Positions 22,101-37,100 of a stretch of 64,000 nucleotides of DNA are shown here, piece after piece. The stretch is from Ectobius pallidus (Eukaryota; Arthropoda; Insecta; Blattodea; Ectobiidae): NCBI GenBank assembly GCA_964059195.1, contig CAXKWD010000011.1, positions 33,842,066-33,906,065 of the forward strand. The letters run 5' to 3'. Numbering within the stretch: the first letter of the stretch is position 1; each line of letters begins with the position of its first letter. The notes under the pieces were generated by a model. The model was not told the DNA's origin, ran no database searches, and saw nothing but the letters and a program-made list of their open reading frames with translations. A program made the translations under genes and the position numbers.

Positions 22101-25100
22101 TGTGAACAAAAGTTTTTATGTACTGATAATGATCTTTGAGTACTATTTAACGTAACAAGGACCGTAGTGCTGGTAATCACTAGTGACAATAATTGGTGAA
22201 ATATATATTTTAAAATAATATTAGAAATATGAATTTTGTATTTCTATTACTTCTATTGCTTTAATTTAGACTAATGAAGTCATAACTCGATTTCTGAATT
22301 TACCGGATTTGTGACAGCTCTGCTTGCTGATTGGCTGACCTTGTGAACCAATCAAAATGCTTGGGGGCTTTGAACATCTCAAAATATAATATAGATTGGT
22401 TGAGAGCATTTTTGTGTTGATTTTTTCCCCTTTTTATGCAAGTTTGAGAATTATCTGTGGAATTAGCTTATCCGCAGATGCTGTACCACTCAATTTCGTG
22501 GATAATTGGGAGTATACTGTATTCATACAAGAAGATTTTTCAACAATAAATTATAACATAAAATATGTATTTTTATAAAATCGGAATACAGTACCGATGA
22601 CAGCTAACCTAAGAACCAAAACAAATCTTTACTCCAAAGGTGAATGGCACTAGTCATAAAAATGGAACTTTACATGAGATCTATAAGAAAATTTCTTCTA
22701 TGTTTGTTTCATTGGCATAGTTTTTAATAAAAACGTTGTAACCTTCTTTGCATAATAATACAAACATTTTACACCTTTTTAATACCTTGTTTATGTTTGT
22801 TGATGATCTATACCAACAGATCAACAACAACAACAACAACAACAACAAAAAGAAAGAGATGACTGCTTGTTGAAGCAGAGAGTTTTATCTTATGAGGTAA
22901 CTTGAAAATCAGGTATGCAACACATACCAGCTGTCATAAGAACTGAAGGAAAACATCAGGCAAGAAATCAACTCAATTTCTGACACACTGATGTGTGTGA
23001 ACAGAAATTTCCTGAAATGCTGCAAGGAATGTGTGAATGTAAGAGGATAACATTTCAAACATCTCCTGTCATAAGGAATCTCCTTGTTTTCAAAGTACAT
23101 GCTTCAGTCCCTTGTGAAGTTGATGTGTCTGTTTCATTAGAAGATGCCGCTTCACTATGACATCACTGTATTTCCAAAAAGCACAGAAACAGCATTATGT
23201 AACACCACAAAAATTTAATATGATTAAATTAGAAGTGAAGCGCAACAATAAACAGAAAGTGTTCAAAATAATGTAATCTAAATGTCTGATGGTCATTACA
23301 ATCTATTAGGGGTTGTGTAATACCCAAATGTGTTGCAAGTTAGTACTGCTTGAAGTATATTCACTAACCTTTAACAACAAAGTGGAAGACAGAATTTGTT
23401 TTCGTCACTAGTTCTGGGCTGAGGTTGGCTTGAATTTTTTCAAATACTGATGCAATTTTACCACCTCCACTTCCAGCACTTGTTTGTGAGGGTTTCTCTT
23501 TCTCTGTTGGTATGTCGAGGAAGAAATCAGGCATTAAGTTATCCCTGTTTGCTGAAAAACAGAAGGAATATTTTAACAATTCAACTGATACTGGGTATAT
23601 GGTTTATGAATGGAATACAGTATTTATTTGGCTATAGAACTCCCTTGCCTATATAAGGCCCCCTTAATTGTTAACCTATAATTTGAAAAATATTAAAAAT
23701 CATGAAAATCGAAGTTTCAAATTTGGATAAAGTTGCAACATTGCACATTCTTTTCATGGAACATAGCGGTAAATTCTTTAGCTTCCTCCTTGACCTTGAG
23801 TTTCTGGCTGCATAACTCTTCCCCTCCCAATTCCACCCTTAATATTTTGCAACAGTGCGTTTTGTGAACACATGGTCCATGGCGTGAAGTGGTCAGTGTT
23901 TAATCTGAAAGCAGACAGACAAGTGGCATGTGAAAATGACTGGTCAAAAAATGAGTTATTCTGCCCCTTGGAAATTAAGCTTAGTGGCGTTTGTGAAGAA
24001 AAATGGTGTGAGTGCGGTGGTTTAAATTTACGGTTCAAGGAACAAGTGTGCACAAGTTACTTACATGGATCTACAGCATACTGGTCAAAGTCAGAAACTC
24101 CTTCCTCTTTCAGAACTTCATCATCAATGAGAAACTTCCCAGTGAATTTTCTAGAGTCACGACAGAGAATTGCATATGCTGCATCAGCCATAATCTCAGG
24201 TTTCCGTGATACTCGGCCAGCTTCTTTCCCACTCAGCATTTCTATAGCTGCTGTGTGGATAGCTGAAATACAAATACAGACATCTATGTTATAAAGATTT
24301 ACATTATGGAACTTAAACATTGAAGCAACTATAATTGGTATCTATTATATGAGTTGTCTATACACACTTTGTTGCTTCACTAACCATTATTTTGGTAGGA
24401 CATTGCAGTTTCAAGAATCTGCATCCTCATTTTCAAATACACTGTCAATTGCCGAATCTTTCTCAGGAAGACCCTGACACAAGATCGGAAGAAGACAACC
24501 AGATGAAGAAGTTCACAAAAACCCCACCAGGGTGTTCCTCAGAAAGATTTGGCAATTGACAATGTTAGTTGAAAATGAGGATAGGGATCCTTGTAATGTG
24601 TACTACCTAAATAGTGTTCAGTTTTGTATATTTACCTTCAAGCTCTAAAATGAGAAAATAGATAATGAAAATGGTAAATACTGTTTGAGTTAAGAGGGAA
24701 ACAATAATTCAGATATGGCAAGTAGCTGCCATTTTGAATAATTAATTTAGAAATTTAATTGCACGTTAAAAATTGTAAAATTACCTTCATATGTCTTTAA
24801 AAGACTGGATTTCCCGTTTATTAATTTGCAGTTCTATATGAGTCAAGTATACTAAGAAAAAAGAAGATTTAATATGGTCTATACTTCAGAGCTTTAAACT
24901 GTCCCCTTAAGCCCCATATTTCTTTAGTGTCCCTGGTGATAGTAACAGAGTATGCTGCTAAAAGCTTGGAATGTATTCATTTTAGTGCGGTAATCACCTG
25001 AGAAATGATAAGTAATAAAGTTTTGATTTAGGACTGATTAAAGTACAAAATAATCTATTTAATTTGTACAATAGAATAGAATTTAATTTACACATGCTTT

Positions 25101-28100
25101 TACATACATAGTTATCTACATCCACTTTAAACATCTCTTATCTATAAGTCTAGCACTACCCACTAAGAATCCCCTCATACTATAACCCCTGGGTTTAGTG
25201 TATGAATGGGGATTCTGGTTAACTTACCACACCTTTCTTGATTATTTTACTCTTGATCTATTTCCTAATTTTTCTCATCCACTTCTTTCTCATTTTTCCT
25301 AAATACTCCCCAATTTTCCTAGCCTTTTCTTCTCCTCTGAATTTCAACATCTTGATGGTTAATACCTCATTATGAAATTTATCCCACTTTGTCTCCCAGA
25401 TTTCTTCCCTCCACCGTCTTACTCCTTCACATTCCGTTAAGTAGTGTGATATTCCTTCCTCTTTATTACATAAATTTCAAATTTTCAAATTTATTCAAAT
25501 TTATTGGTCTTTAGGCAACTGGCAAATAATGTTAGTGATAAATTACTTTTTGATTCTTATTATGCCTTTTTCCATTCTCATCTGCTATATGGTGTTTTAT
25601 TATGGGGAAATTCTGCTAAATCACATTCTGTTTTCATATGGCAAAAAAGGGCTCTCCGATGTATATTGAGACTAAAAAACCGAGACTCTTGTAAAGATCA
25701 CTTTAAAACTTTAAAAATATTAACTATCCCTGGATTATTCATATACTCTTGTTTAGTTTTTGCCAAAGAAAATTTTAATAACTTCACCCTCAGGCAATCA
25801 ATTCATACTCATGAAACTAGAAATAATCACAAGCTTGATCCACCACGCTTTCGATTATCAACAACCCATAACAGCTATAAATACTTGAGCATAGAACTAT
25901 TTAATCTCCTACCTAAAAGTGCACATCATGTTCCGCTGCAAAGATTTAAAATTGTAATTGACGACTGGCTCAGGAGGCAGGGTCTCTACTCAATAAATGA
26001 ATTCAAAGACAATCCTACTAAGGAATCTATAAAGTTTTAACTATTAAGGCTGTCCACTACAGTTTAGAAGATAATATTAGACTATAATATCTCATCCTAC
26101 TCACACTTGATTAATTATTATATTTGAACATAGCAATTTAACTATATTACTTTTCCAATACTTAGGAGTTTAGAAGAACTGTGTAGACTAGGTTTTCATT
26201 GTAGTATGTTATTGTATTTTTCTTTTCTATTTGAAATGTCATGTAATTCCACTTGAATCTTTGTTTATATATTATATTTCAACCTTCATATAATTTATAT
26301 GTATTATTGTATTTATGTACTTATTTACTTATGTATATGTATTTATTGTATTATGGTATTATATTTATTATTGTATTAAGGTATTATGTCACCTTATAAT
26401 ATGTAATTTGACACTAGTCTAATGCAACTATCCCTGGATTATTCATATACTCTTGTTTAGTTTTTGCCAAAGAAAATTTTAATAACTTCACCCTCACAAC
26501 CACAACTTCACCCTCACAACAAAATAACTTCACCATAGTATACAACCTTCCACTCTGTCCTTCGTTAACCCTTTCAGATATATCACCCTTGTTCTCATCC
26601 ATGCATATCCCTCTCTTCCTTGCTTATCACAACAATCCACATATTTCTCCCTTCCCCACTCTGTTTTAATTACTCTGTATAATCTCAAAGAACTTTTGTT
26701 TACAAAGCTTGCCCAGATCTCTTGTCTTTCCATGTCCTCTACTCTTTTTCTTACTTCCCTCCAAAATCCTATCTTATTACCTTCTCCTCGTTGCCAAATA
26801 TCCCCCTTCTAACTTCTTCCAGTATCCTTTTAATTTTTTCCACCCAATTATCATGCCTCCTACCTTCATTTAAAAACTTCATACATTCTTTCAATGCGTT
26901 ATCCTCATCCACATTTATATTGCGATACCAATATTTCAGAATTCTTTCTACTATTATTCCTTTCCTTCCTACCCCTGCTAATGCCACTCCCATTGGTGAT
27001 CCCCTAGGTAGGCCTAGCACTTCTCTACAAAACATCCTATGTACAAGGTCAACTTTCAACCACCCCTTTGATGCCCCCCATATTTCAACCCCATATAACA
27101 TTTTTGCTTCCACCACTGCCTCATATATTCTCTCTAACCATATAACTGAAATATTTGGAATTTTATACATACATATTCTAACAGCTCTCATAGCTGCTTT
27201 ACCTACTACTACCAGTTTTTTCTCATGTGCCTCCCACCCCCCATTTGCAGACATTCTCATCCCCAAATAGTCAAATTCCTTCACTACATCCAGAGGTTCA
27301 CCATTCATATACCACTTCTCCTGCTTCCTCAGTTTACAGCCTTTTTTGAAAACCATTACCTTTGATTTTTTAATGTTTATTCTTAAACCCCATTCTGAAC
27401 AGAATTTGCTAATTTCGTCAATTGCCCGTTGTAGCCCTATTATAGTTACTGCTCCAACTACCAAATCATCTGCATATAGGAGACCAGAAATTTGTCTTTT
27501 TCCGATTACCGGGCAATGTGGATTACATTCTTCTACATTTAATTTGTATAGTATTTAATTAAGAAACAACTATATCTAGTAACAGACCATAGATTTTATC
27601 TTCTAGCCTCTCTCAAATTTGCAGGATCTTTTCAGCAACCTGAAGAGGAATGACGAATATGACTTTTATTAAAAGATGGTTTAGAGACTACACTTACCTG
27701 TCCTCGGCCAGAGGGCATTAACAGCGACGCCATCATCCTTAAATTCTTCAGACATACCAAGCACACACATAGACATACCATATTTCGCCATTGTGTAAGC
27801 AACATGGTTTTTGAACCAGAAAGGATTCAAGTTCAGTGGAGGACTCAAGTTGAGAATGTGTGGGTTCTTTCCCTTCTGAAGGTATGGCAAGCATACTTTT
27901 GACCTGCAACAGTATTCAAACCATTACCACTACAAAAAATGTAATTGAGAAATCTTCAAGCAAGCCCTACAGAAGAAAATGCTTAGGAGATTTCAAACTG
28001 CCAATGATTAACACTTTAGATTAATATTATAATTTCTTATAACATTACAAACAATTAACACTGACAAACTCTTCCCAAATAAACATCCATTCTTTTGAAT

Positions 28101-31100
28101 GTACCTAAAGACACTTAAAACAATTAGAAGAATGGAATTAAAATATAAAATACGCCACTAAATTAACACGGAATGTAAGTATAATAATATTATAATTGTT
28201 AAATATGAGTATTAAATGTTTAAATTATATTCGTACTGTGTAAGTATATTCTACAATACTTATCTTTCACTTCTTCCTATACTTTTTTTCTTTATTATAA
28301 TATCTTTCTTTATTATTTTTTTTTTTTTTTAGATATTATGTCTTTTCACCCTTAACTCACTATGTGACAAATCTTAACATATACCATGAGGTGCGGTCTG
28401 TGGACCTCCCATATTTAAATTGTGAAATAAAAGTGTAAACATTTTGTAAATTGTAATTACAACTCATATATTCCATATACTTCTATATAGTGTAAGCTAT
28501 CTGACAATATTCAACAAATTTGGCAAAAAAGTCAGATAAAGCTGCTGCTAGTTAAACTGCTACTCGTCCAGGTCAGTAACCATACACCAGTGAAGTCAAA
28601 CTTAAAACACTTCAATAAACTGTGCAAAGTCTTAGTGGTATACCTGTGGCACCTTCGGTGTGAACCACAATGAAAATAAGCATTAGAGTTACATGTATCC
28701 CGCCTACATTGTAGGAAAATAAAAGGGGGTCCTACAGCAATAGTTATATGATTCTGGAGACATCAGGGCAAGAAGCTGAAAATCTAGGTTCAATTATTGT
28801 CAAGGTCAAATTTTCCTCTACAGAATATAATAGAAATTTCTTCAGTGAGATAAGAATGAAATCCTCTCAGTAACTCTACATATACCCAACAAGTCTTGGT
28901 CAAATTTAAAACTTTATTCTTCATCTGGGACTACAGCCCGGGGTTAGCTTTGGTCTCTCCAACAACAGCTTTCCATCGGTCTCAATCCTGGATAACAGAC
29001 CTCTAGGGTCACATGTTCATGGTTCTCAAGTCTGCCTCCACTTCATCAGTCCATCTATTCCTTGGTCCACCAGGGTGTCATCTTCTCTCCATACTTTATA
29101 TGGCTTAAGGCATACTTGTATCTCCCATTCTTTGAACTTGGCCTAACCAGCGTATTCCTTGCGACCTTATAAACCAATTAAATTATGTGCAATATTAACT
29201 GTATGAAATGTGATATGACTTTGCAAGAACTTGACAAGGTCAAAGTTAAATGACAAAGTATAAACACACATCTTCTACATAAAATTTTTTACTATTAACA
29301 GTAATATATTGTTTAAATGTATGAAAATTCTTTTACAACACAAGGTGCCAATAAATACCATATTCCACATTTGCATCCAATTTGTTCGTATTCAGAACAC
29401 AACATTGTTATCCATCCTTGCTTATTAATAGTAGGCCCTACATTGGCGGAAACTAATTTTACAAATATTTCATATAACGTGTAGCCTACTAGTTGAAAAT
29501 TTAAAAGCTTCACAATGCAGTTTATCAATGCTTATAAACCAAACTATGTCTTCATTTTCGAGGATTTCATCTTAATCTTTGTTGTTCCTTGTCCTCTACT
29601 CCCCTCTATCCAAAAGAGCACCATAAATTATTTATATTATTTTCCTCCCAAACACCTGGAGTATGTTTGTTACTCAATGGCAACAGACAATTCCTAAGCA
29701 AGCTAAAGGAATATTATGAACATGTCCAGCCCATTTCATCCTCCATGATTTAATTACCCACATTATATTCGGTGAAGATTACAAATTATAAAGTTTGCTC
29801 ATTCTGGTATTATTAAGAAACGCAACTAGGTACACAAAACTGTCAACATTTTCAAATGGATAGGAATCAATATCAGATAAAAACATCCATATAAAACTGT
29901 ATTACAGTACAGTATGTGCATTTTAAGGCAAATTACAGTTAACCTGGACTTTTGGTGATCTGAACAGGTTCCGGTCCCATCTAGTCTGGATTAGCGAGGC
30001 TTTACTGTATAATAAAAAAAAAATTGAATATATTGTAATTTTGAAAGTTTTTAAACAATAAGATATCATAAATATCTAATATTAGGAAATATTAGTTTAC
30101 TTTTAGCTGAGGGGCCCGTGTCGTAGATTTATGGCACGTAAAAGAACTCCAAGCCTAAATTAGAGCCTCTGGACAAAATTTCTCAGCCCTTTCACTTCCA
30201 AGTAATACCTTAGTTTCCGGAGGGGGGTTGAGATGGGCTAACCACCTGTCCCTCTGCCCTCTCTCGGAAAATAAGCGTAACAAAATTAGTATACGTAATG
30301 AAACATCCACTTGGAGGCCCTATGCCCCACCATAGGGGTTACAGGAACAAGTCAGTCAGTCAGTCAGTTTACTTTTAAGCATATTTAGTTATTTCAGTAA
30401 TCTTTACGTATGTAAGTGATCAAAAGGATGAATAAAAAAAAAAACTAAACAGACAGGTAGGTGGATGGCTGGATCCCCAAGTGTTTACTATCGAAAAGAT
30501 AATCTCTTAATTTGAACTCAAGCTCCACTTTGCATACTCACACAAGGAATGTCCCCCTAGTGTTGATGTGATGCATGAGGTCATATCTCTTCATGTCCGT
30601 ATCCAGTGTACTTGTGAGTGAGATAGCACTGGCATTGTTTACTAAGATGTCAATACCACCAAACTTCTTCACAGCTTCTTCCACAGCTGTGGTTACCTGC
30701 TTCTCATCTCGGACATCTACAACGCAGGGTAAGCATTTTCCTCCTGCTGCCTCAACTGAAAGGAAACTCAATATTACTGATAATGAAGATAGAACAATTG
30801 ATTCTTAGACAAATAAATGAGATAAACTACAATGACCAGACAGCCTGTTTTCAACAGGACTGTCCCTTTTTGATTAACTGTTCCAACAAAACTTTAATGG
30901 GATGCAAAATGTCTGTTCTTTTTAAATTCATTTCATGATGTACCGTTTTCATAAACCAACTTCTGTGTGGTCAGATGAGAAGAACAGGTTTAAATCAGTG
31001 GCGGCTCGTGAGGTTCCATAGGGGTGGGTCATATACAAATATAAGCCATAGATGTTAGAGGAAAACAGAACTCGCACTTAAACTAAAACTTACCTTTCTG

Positions 31101-34100
31101 TTTCATTTTTTGTATAACAATACTATTCTTAAGGACATTGTCAAGTGTCACGGTGTAGTTAATGAGAACTTTGAAAACACTTGGGTTATCAGAACTCTCT
31201 ATCTCATTACGCCCACGCAAGGCCAATTCAAATTCCCCGCAAAATTTAATGGCATCAAGAATGCGTGACAATATATATATATATGTTTTTGTCAACAACA
31301 TCATTATGCTTACGGACACATGTTCTATACCCATCATCAAGTTGCACCCTGATATCAGCCTTCCCTAAGTCAGCGAGACTCATTTCATTGTCTAAATGGC
31401 GTTTTGACAAACTGTGCTTACATCTATCGGGTAAATATTTACCAGTTTTAGTCCATGCATCTTCTCCACCGAATAGAATACACGGAAAACAAAATAGTGC
31501 ATTAGTTGTCAGACACCCGCACATCCACTCGCACTTTTCATATACATTCTATTGAAATTCCTCTTGTACACTCTGTTTTTGTCTTTATTAACTCTGGTCT
31601 AGGCCGGCCTAATTATTTGGCTAATAACCGGTCCTCGAAATTTAGAATTTTATTTTGTATCTTATCTCATTCATTTAACTATCACTATGTAAAAAATACT
31701 TTACTAACTAAGGAAAAATCAGAAGCACGCACTAACACTCAACGAGAAAAAAACTTCCGGCTTTAGCTTATTTGAGTTGCGGAAGAGGGTAGGAAAACAG
31801 CATTTTTGCACTCACCCTTTCCCAACTGGACAGGTTTTACAGGTAAGATGTTATTGTATTCTGATACCCTGGGGGGAGTAAGAGAGTTGGCTATACAGTA
31901 TTCTGTCTCTCTCGACACGTAAATATGTTCTCAACTACAGAGTAATAATAATGCATACCACTCCATCTGGCGGAGGACTTCAAGAGTGCAGACAGCGCTG
32001 ATTTGTGTGAAGTCGCAAAATTACTGTGACCCTGTACAACTTAAACTAGCCACAACCCCTCCCTGCATTCCGTCAGCTTTAGAAAGGGAAAATGTTAAAG
32101 GGATGAGAGATGGCTGGGCACGACGGAAATTTGACCCATGCTATGTTGCCAAACTTGACCAGGAAAGCAAACGCGCGAAGTTTGAAATAGATGGATGTTA
32201 AGTTATTTTATTCGTTGCTATAAATGCAGTACAGTTTATATTCAAAATAGATGGGGATGGGGGGGCACGTGACCCTGTGACCTATAGGTAGAACCACGCC
32301 TGGTTTAAATACTGAAACTGTTAAGGCTTTGATTGTGGTCAAAACACATGACCATGATGAATAAGTTTCTATAATTTCTGTTAGAACACCCAAAACTCTT
32401 GCTGGAAATACAGAATTCACAGAAATATGAATGAAAGACTGGTTCGGATCTCGGATGCAGTGAAGTGTACATAAGATTTTGCCTATGAAACTTTAATTAA
32501 GCTAAGAATTAGGCAAAGACTTAATAAGGTAAAAGTATTTTTGGAATCAATCTATTTTTAGATAAGTATGACAGTGTAATGATGATGTAGTTTAAAGTTA
32601 AGAACTGTTCACTTTATTCGTTTAAATTAAAATTTAATTAACAAATACAATATTTATAACATTTTATTTTTTCCGGGTTCTGTTTCCTCAATAGTCCGCA
32701 CAACATGCCTGTGTTGTCCCGTTTTTTCATTTCTGAAATATGGTCACCCTAAGATAAAGTGATAGTGGATTTATACAACTTATGAATAAAGGAACCATAA
32801 AAATTAAAGGAAAATGCATGAAAGGGAATAGCAACTATGTATGTGGCATTTCCATAGGTGGTGGTAAAATGTCAATCCGAGCAGTAATGGGATCACCCCT
32901 AGGTATTCTGCACTGGGTTCCAGAAAGTGTGTCTGTTATGACCTGCTGTAACTTCTGAACAACTCAAGATATAATCTTGGGATGGTATAGAAATCTCTAA
33001 AATTAAACACTCTATGAAATAGGGATAGTATTTACTTTGTTTGGGAAATAGATTTTGTGAGTGCAAATGAAAAAAATATATAGATGAGGGCCTAATATGC
33101 CCCATCCAGAGGAAATGTACAAAACTGCAAGGTTATGATTAGCTTCTGTTCACACTTTAACACCACTAGATCTTCCATTAAAGTTTAGATCTCATTGAGT
33201 ATCACTTTAGTAATGAAGATTATGCAAAAATAGGAATTTTTAAAGGCATAAAGATGAAAAAAAAAATTCGGAAGGGGCATTCACATTGTCAAAGGATTTT
33301 GCTGTTTTCCAACAATATCAGTTATAGTCAATCACAAATACAGGCTTGCACATAAGACTGCAATGTTGTTGTTCCTATTTATTATTAATATGTTATATGA
33401 ATATTAATATAACATTTATATCAGTTCAGGAGTTCTCAGAACAGTAATTCTGTGAAAAATGTGGAAGCTGATACGTCTTCACAAATCCTCAATTTCAAAC
33501 ATAATAAAAATTGGAAAAATGACAAAATGATTGTGATTTAATTGAAATAACTAAATGAAAAAGTCTTATGTAAAACTCACATTACTTTACCTGCTCAAAT
33601 AAAAGTTAGCCTCTTAGTATAATATATGATTGTACTAGTATGACATTCTCTTCATGTAAATTGGTTGTAAAAATTAAGAGAATGTTGTTACCATATCATA
33701 TTGCATTCCCGAAGGATACATAACCAAAATAAAATCTCTGATGCACTCACGTAACTTTCTTTACTGTGAGCATGGACAATACATCTTTCTCACATCACAT
33801 TCTGATATAACTTAGAACAAGAGATCATATTGCAAAGAGTGCATATTCAGAATGGGTGGCTTATAACTACTCTTCAGATAATTTTTTCGAAAAAATGTTT
33901 CAAATAAAAGTTTTAGCTCTTAGTATAAGCACCTCATGTATAAAATTTTTCGAGACATCATGACAAACAAAATTTTGTTCATCTAAAGTCCCCATCAAAA
34001 TAAGAGAAAGTCGTCGGCAATTCAGGGGTTTTCAGAACAGTCATTCTGTGAAAAATGTGGAAGGTGATATTTTTTCACAAATCCTCAATTTCAAACATAA

Positions 34101-37100
34101 TACAATTTGGAAAAGTGACAAACTGCATGTGATTTAATTAAAATAACTAAGCGAAAAAATAAAAACTATCTTTGGGTATAATTGTTACCAATTAAAGTTT
34201 GCATGTGCAATTTATGATCACCCTTTAAATCATAGTTTTCTTAATTTATCACCATTTGGAGGGAAAATCTATATCTTTTGCTCGTTTCATCCATGAATCA
34301 TTTTAGAACACTAGAACATAATCATATAACAAATAAATAAAAGTAAAAAAATAAATATTGCAACCCCTACAAGTCATCCCTATAAAATCAGATTAATAAA
34401 TAAAGGCCAAATTACATAATGATAATGAGTTTTTAAGTCTTGACCCCATAGCATACAAACAATTAAAAACACAAAGGAATCCTTACATGCAGTGAATAAG
34501 ATAAGATTGCTATCTCTTGACCTATGGATAGTACGTGTAACAGAATGACTGTCCTTGCAAAAGTAGAGACTTTCCTTCTTAGTTTGCATAACTAATATCT
34601 TAAAGCAGAAATGGACCAATTTTGCACTCTATGCCTATGCAGTGCTTGACTGAATCAGTGCACTGTTTGGTTTTTTCATGATGGCTAGTGTCAACAAGAT
34701 GTGCAGTTGTCTAGTATGGGTCCATGCAGAACAATTTATTTATTTATTTCACCAGTAGACATATAAATATGCGTTTGGCATCGTTGATACAAATTTTGGC
34801 AAGATTAATACAGTTTAATATAAAGATATAATACAAGTTTAACAAATAAATATGTTCTTAATATCCTCAACATCGGGAAAAATAACTGGATTACATATTT
34901 TGACGATCATGATATGAAAACTAAATTACACTAATATAATAAACCATAGAAAGAGAAATTTAGTAAAAAAAAAAAAAAAGAATCATTTTTAAATTCTTTA
35001 ATTCTATACCCTAGACCTAGGCATTTATTTATTAAATATTTTTTCAGTTTCTTTTTTAAAAGTATTCCTATTCTTAGTTTTAGCCAATTAGACATTTTAT
35101 TATATAATTTTGATCTAAAATGATATTTATTTCTGTCTGTGCACTGATGATTACCGGTAGTGTGATTTCTAATTAGCCTATATTACTTTTACTTCTAGTG
35201 TGTTAATTATTTGATTTGAATTATAATTTACAAAAATTATAGAACTGAATATAATCAAGGAGTACACTGTCTAAGAAGGAAATGAAGGGGTGCATGTGTT
35301 AGCTGTGAAATATTCAAAGCTTGCACAAGTCTTTGTGGGATGTATATAGTTCTAAGTAAAAGCATAATCGTACTGTGTGTAAAAATGCTACCTGTTAAAA
35401 GCAAACAAAAAGTTAAATATTTCCTAACTGAATCATATCTTCTGCACAGACGCTCTGCCCCCTCTGCTCCTCCTAACACAACGTAATGAGTAACAATCCC
35501 CACTACACTTTGCTTAGTCATCTGTTGGTGCATCCGACCGGCTATCAGAAAAAAATCAATAGTACATTCTACATGCACCAGAACCAGTAGACAACAGGCA
35601 TAGTGCAATCTGTCTCAACATTAGTCTAAATTTGTTAGTGGTTTTCATAAATAATTATATTGTAGGCCCTTTTCTACAATAATTTAAATTCAAACTGTAG
35701 TAGGTGAATCAAGTTGGTTGTTGTGGATGGTGACTTTTTTTTTTTATTAATGTCACAACCTGAGAGTTAAAAAAGAAAATAACTTTCTTTAGACAGGTCT
35801 AACATTATTTCAGATTTGTTTAACATCTTTAGACAGGTCTAACATTATTTCAGCTTATTTTAACAATCACAAATCAAAAATAAAAATAACTCATTATAGC
35901 AAATATTTGATATATACAGCTCAGTCGCTTTCACACTAGACATGACAGAGGAGGGAAGCATTGCTGTTATCAGCCAGTGAAATGATTTTACAAGCCAGAG
36001 AATTCTCCCCTTCCCCTCATTAATTCATATACTGATCAACTGGACCAAAAATATAAAAAGTGAGTAAAGGGAACACAAAATAATTAAATGTTACTGTGAA
36101 AAGTACCAGTACTCTTTCTATACATATTTGCAGACTTCGGTGGTGCAGAGTTAGTGTGATTGCCTTTGGATTTAAGGTTGGTAGGTGCAATACAGGCTGA
36201 GGAGAATGGATTTTCCACGTAAGTAAAAATCTTGGGCAAGAAGTCCTTTGGAAGCCTCTATAAACCTTGGGTTCTCTGTCATAGATTTACAAATTCTAAG
36301 GAATTCCAGACCATAATTAGAGTCTCTGGACAAAATTTTGTGAGCTTTCTTGTCCCAATAAAACCTTAGTTTCCTTCTAAAAAGCTGACATGTACTGCCA
36401 GGGTTCCAAAACATCTGCCAGGTTTGAAAGTATGGTTTAATAGTGCTTAATGACAACATCCATATTAACTTATATATGGCATGACAATAAAATTATTTTT
36501 TTTTGTAAACCCAATATTGTAAACAACTCATCATTAATGTTAATTTTGTACTTTCATGTTGTATTGAATTTAATGTAAATATGTATTTATCAATATTATC
36601 ATATAACACATTACCGAGTATTCCCCTGTATGGCACTGGTTACTTTCTCTCCAGGCCTACTGGCAATACTTTTTAACTGTTAAAGAACCATAACAAACAG
36701 ATTATCACTTCAAATAAAACATAATCGATACCTTCTTGTGCTGCAGTGTAAATGGTTCCGGGAAGTTTTGGATGTGGTTCTGCTGTTTTTGCTGCAATTA
36801 CAACATTTGCTCCATCTTTTGCAACTTTCAATGCAATAGCTTTCCCAATACCTCGGCTTGCACCGGTGATAAAAACTGTACGACCTGCGAGCTTCCTGCA
36901 AAATTATAAACTAGTAAAATATACTGTCAAATTAATTTTAATGTGGGCCTATCCAACACTGATAGCTTATCAAAATCAAGTATCAGTATCACTAAGTCAA
37001 GCATTATTAATTTTGAAATGAGGGTGTTAATTTAATTTACGAGTCAAGCTGAGCCTAGCAGAAGGCTAGAAAGTTTAGAAGGAAATCTTTCTTGCAGGAA

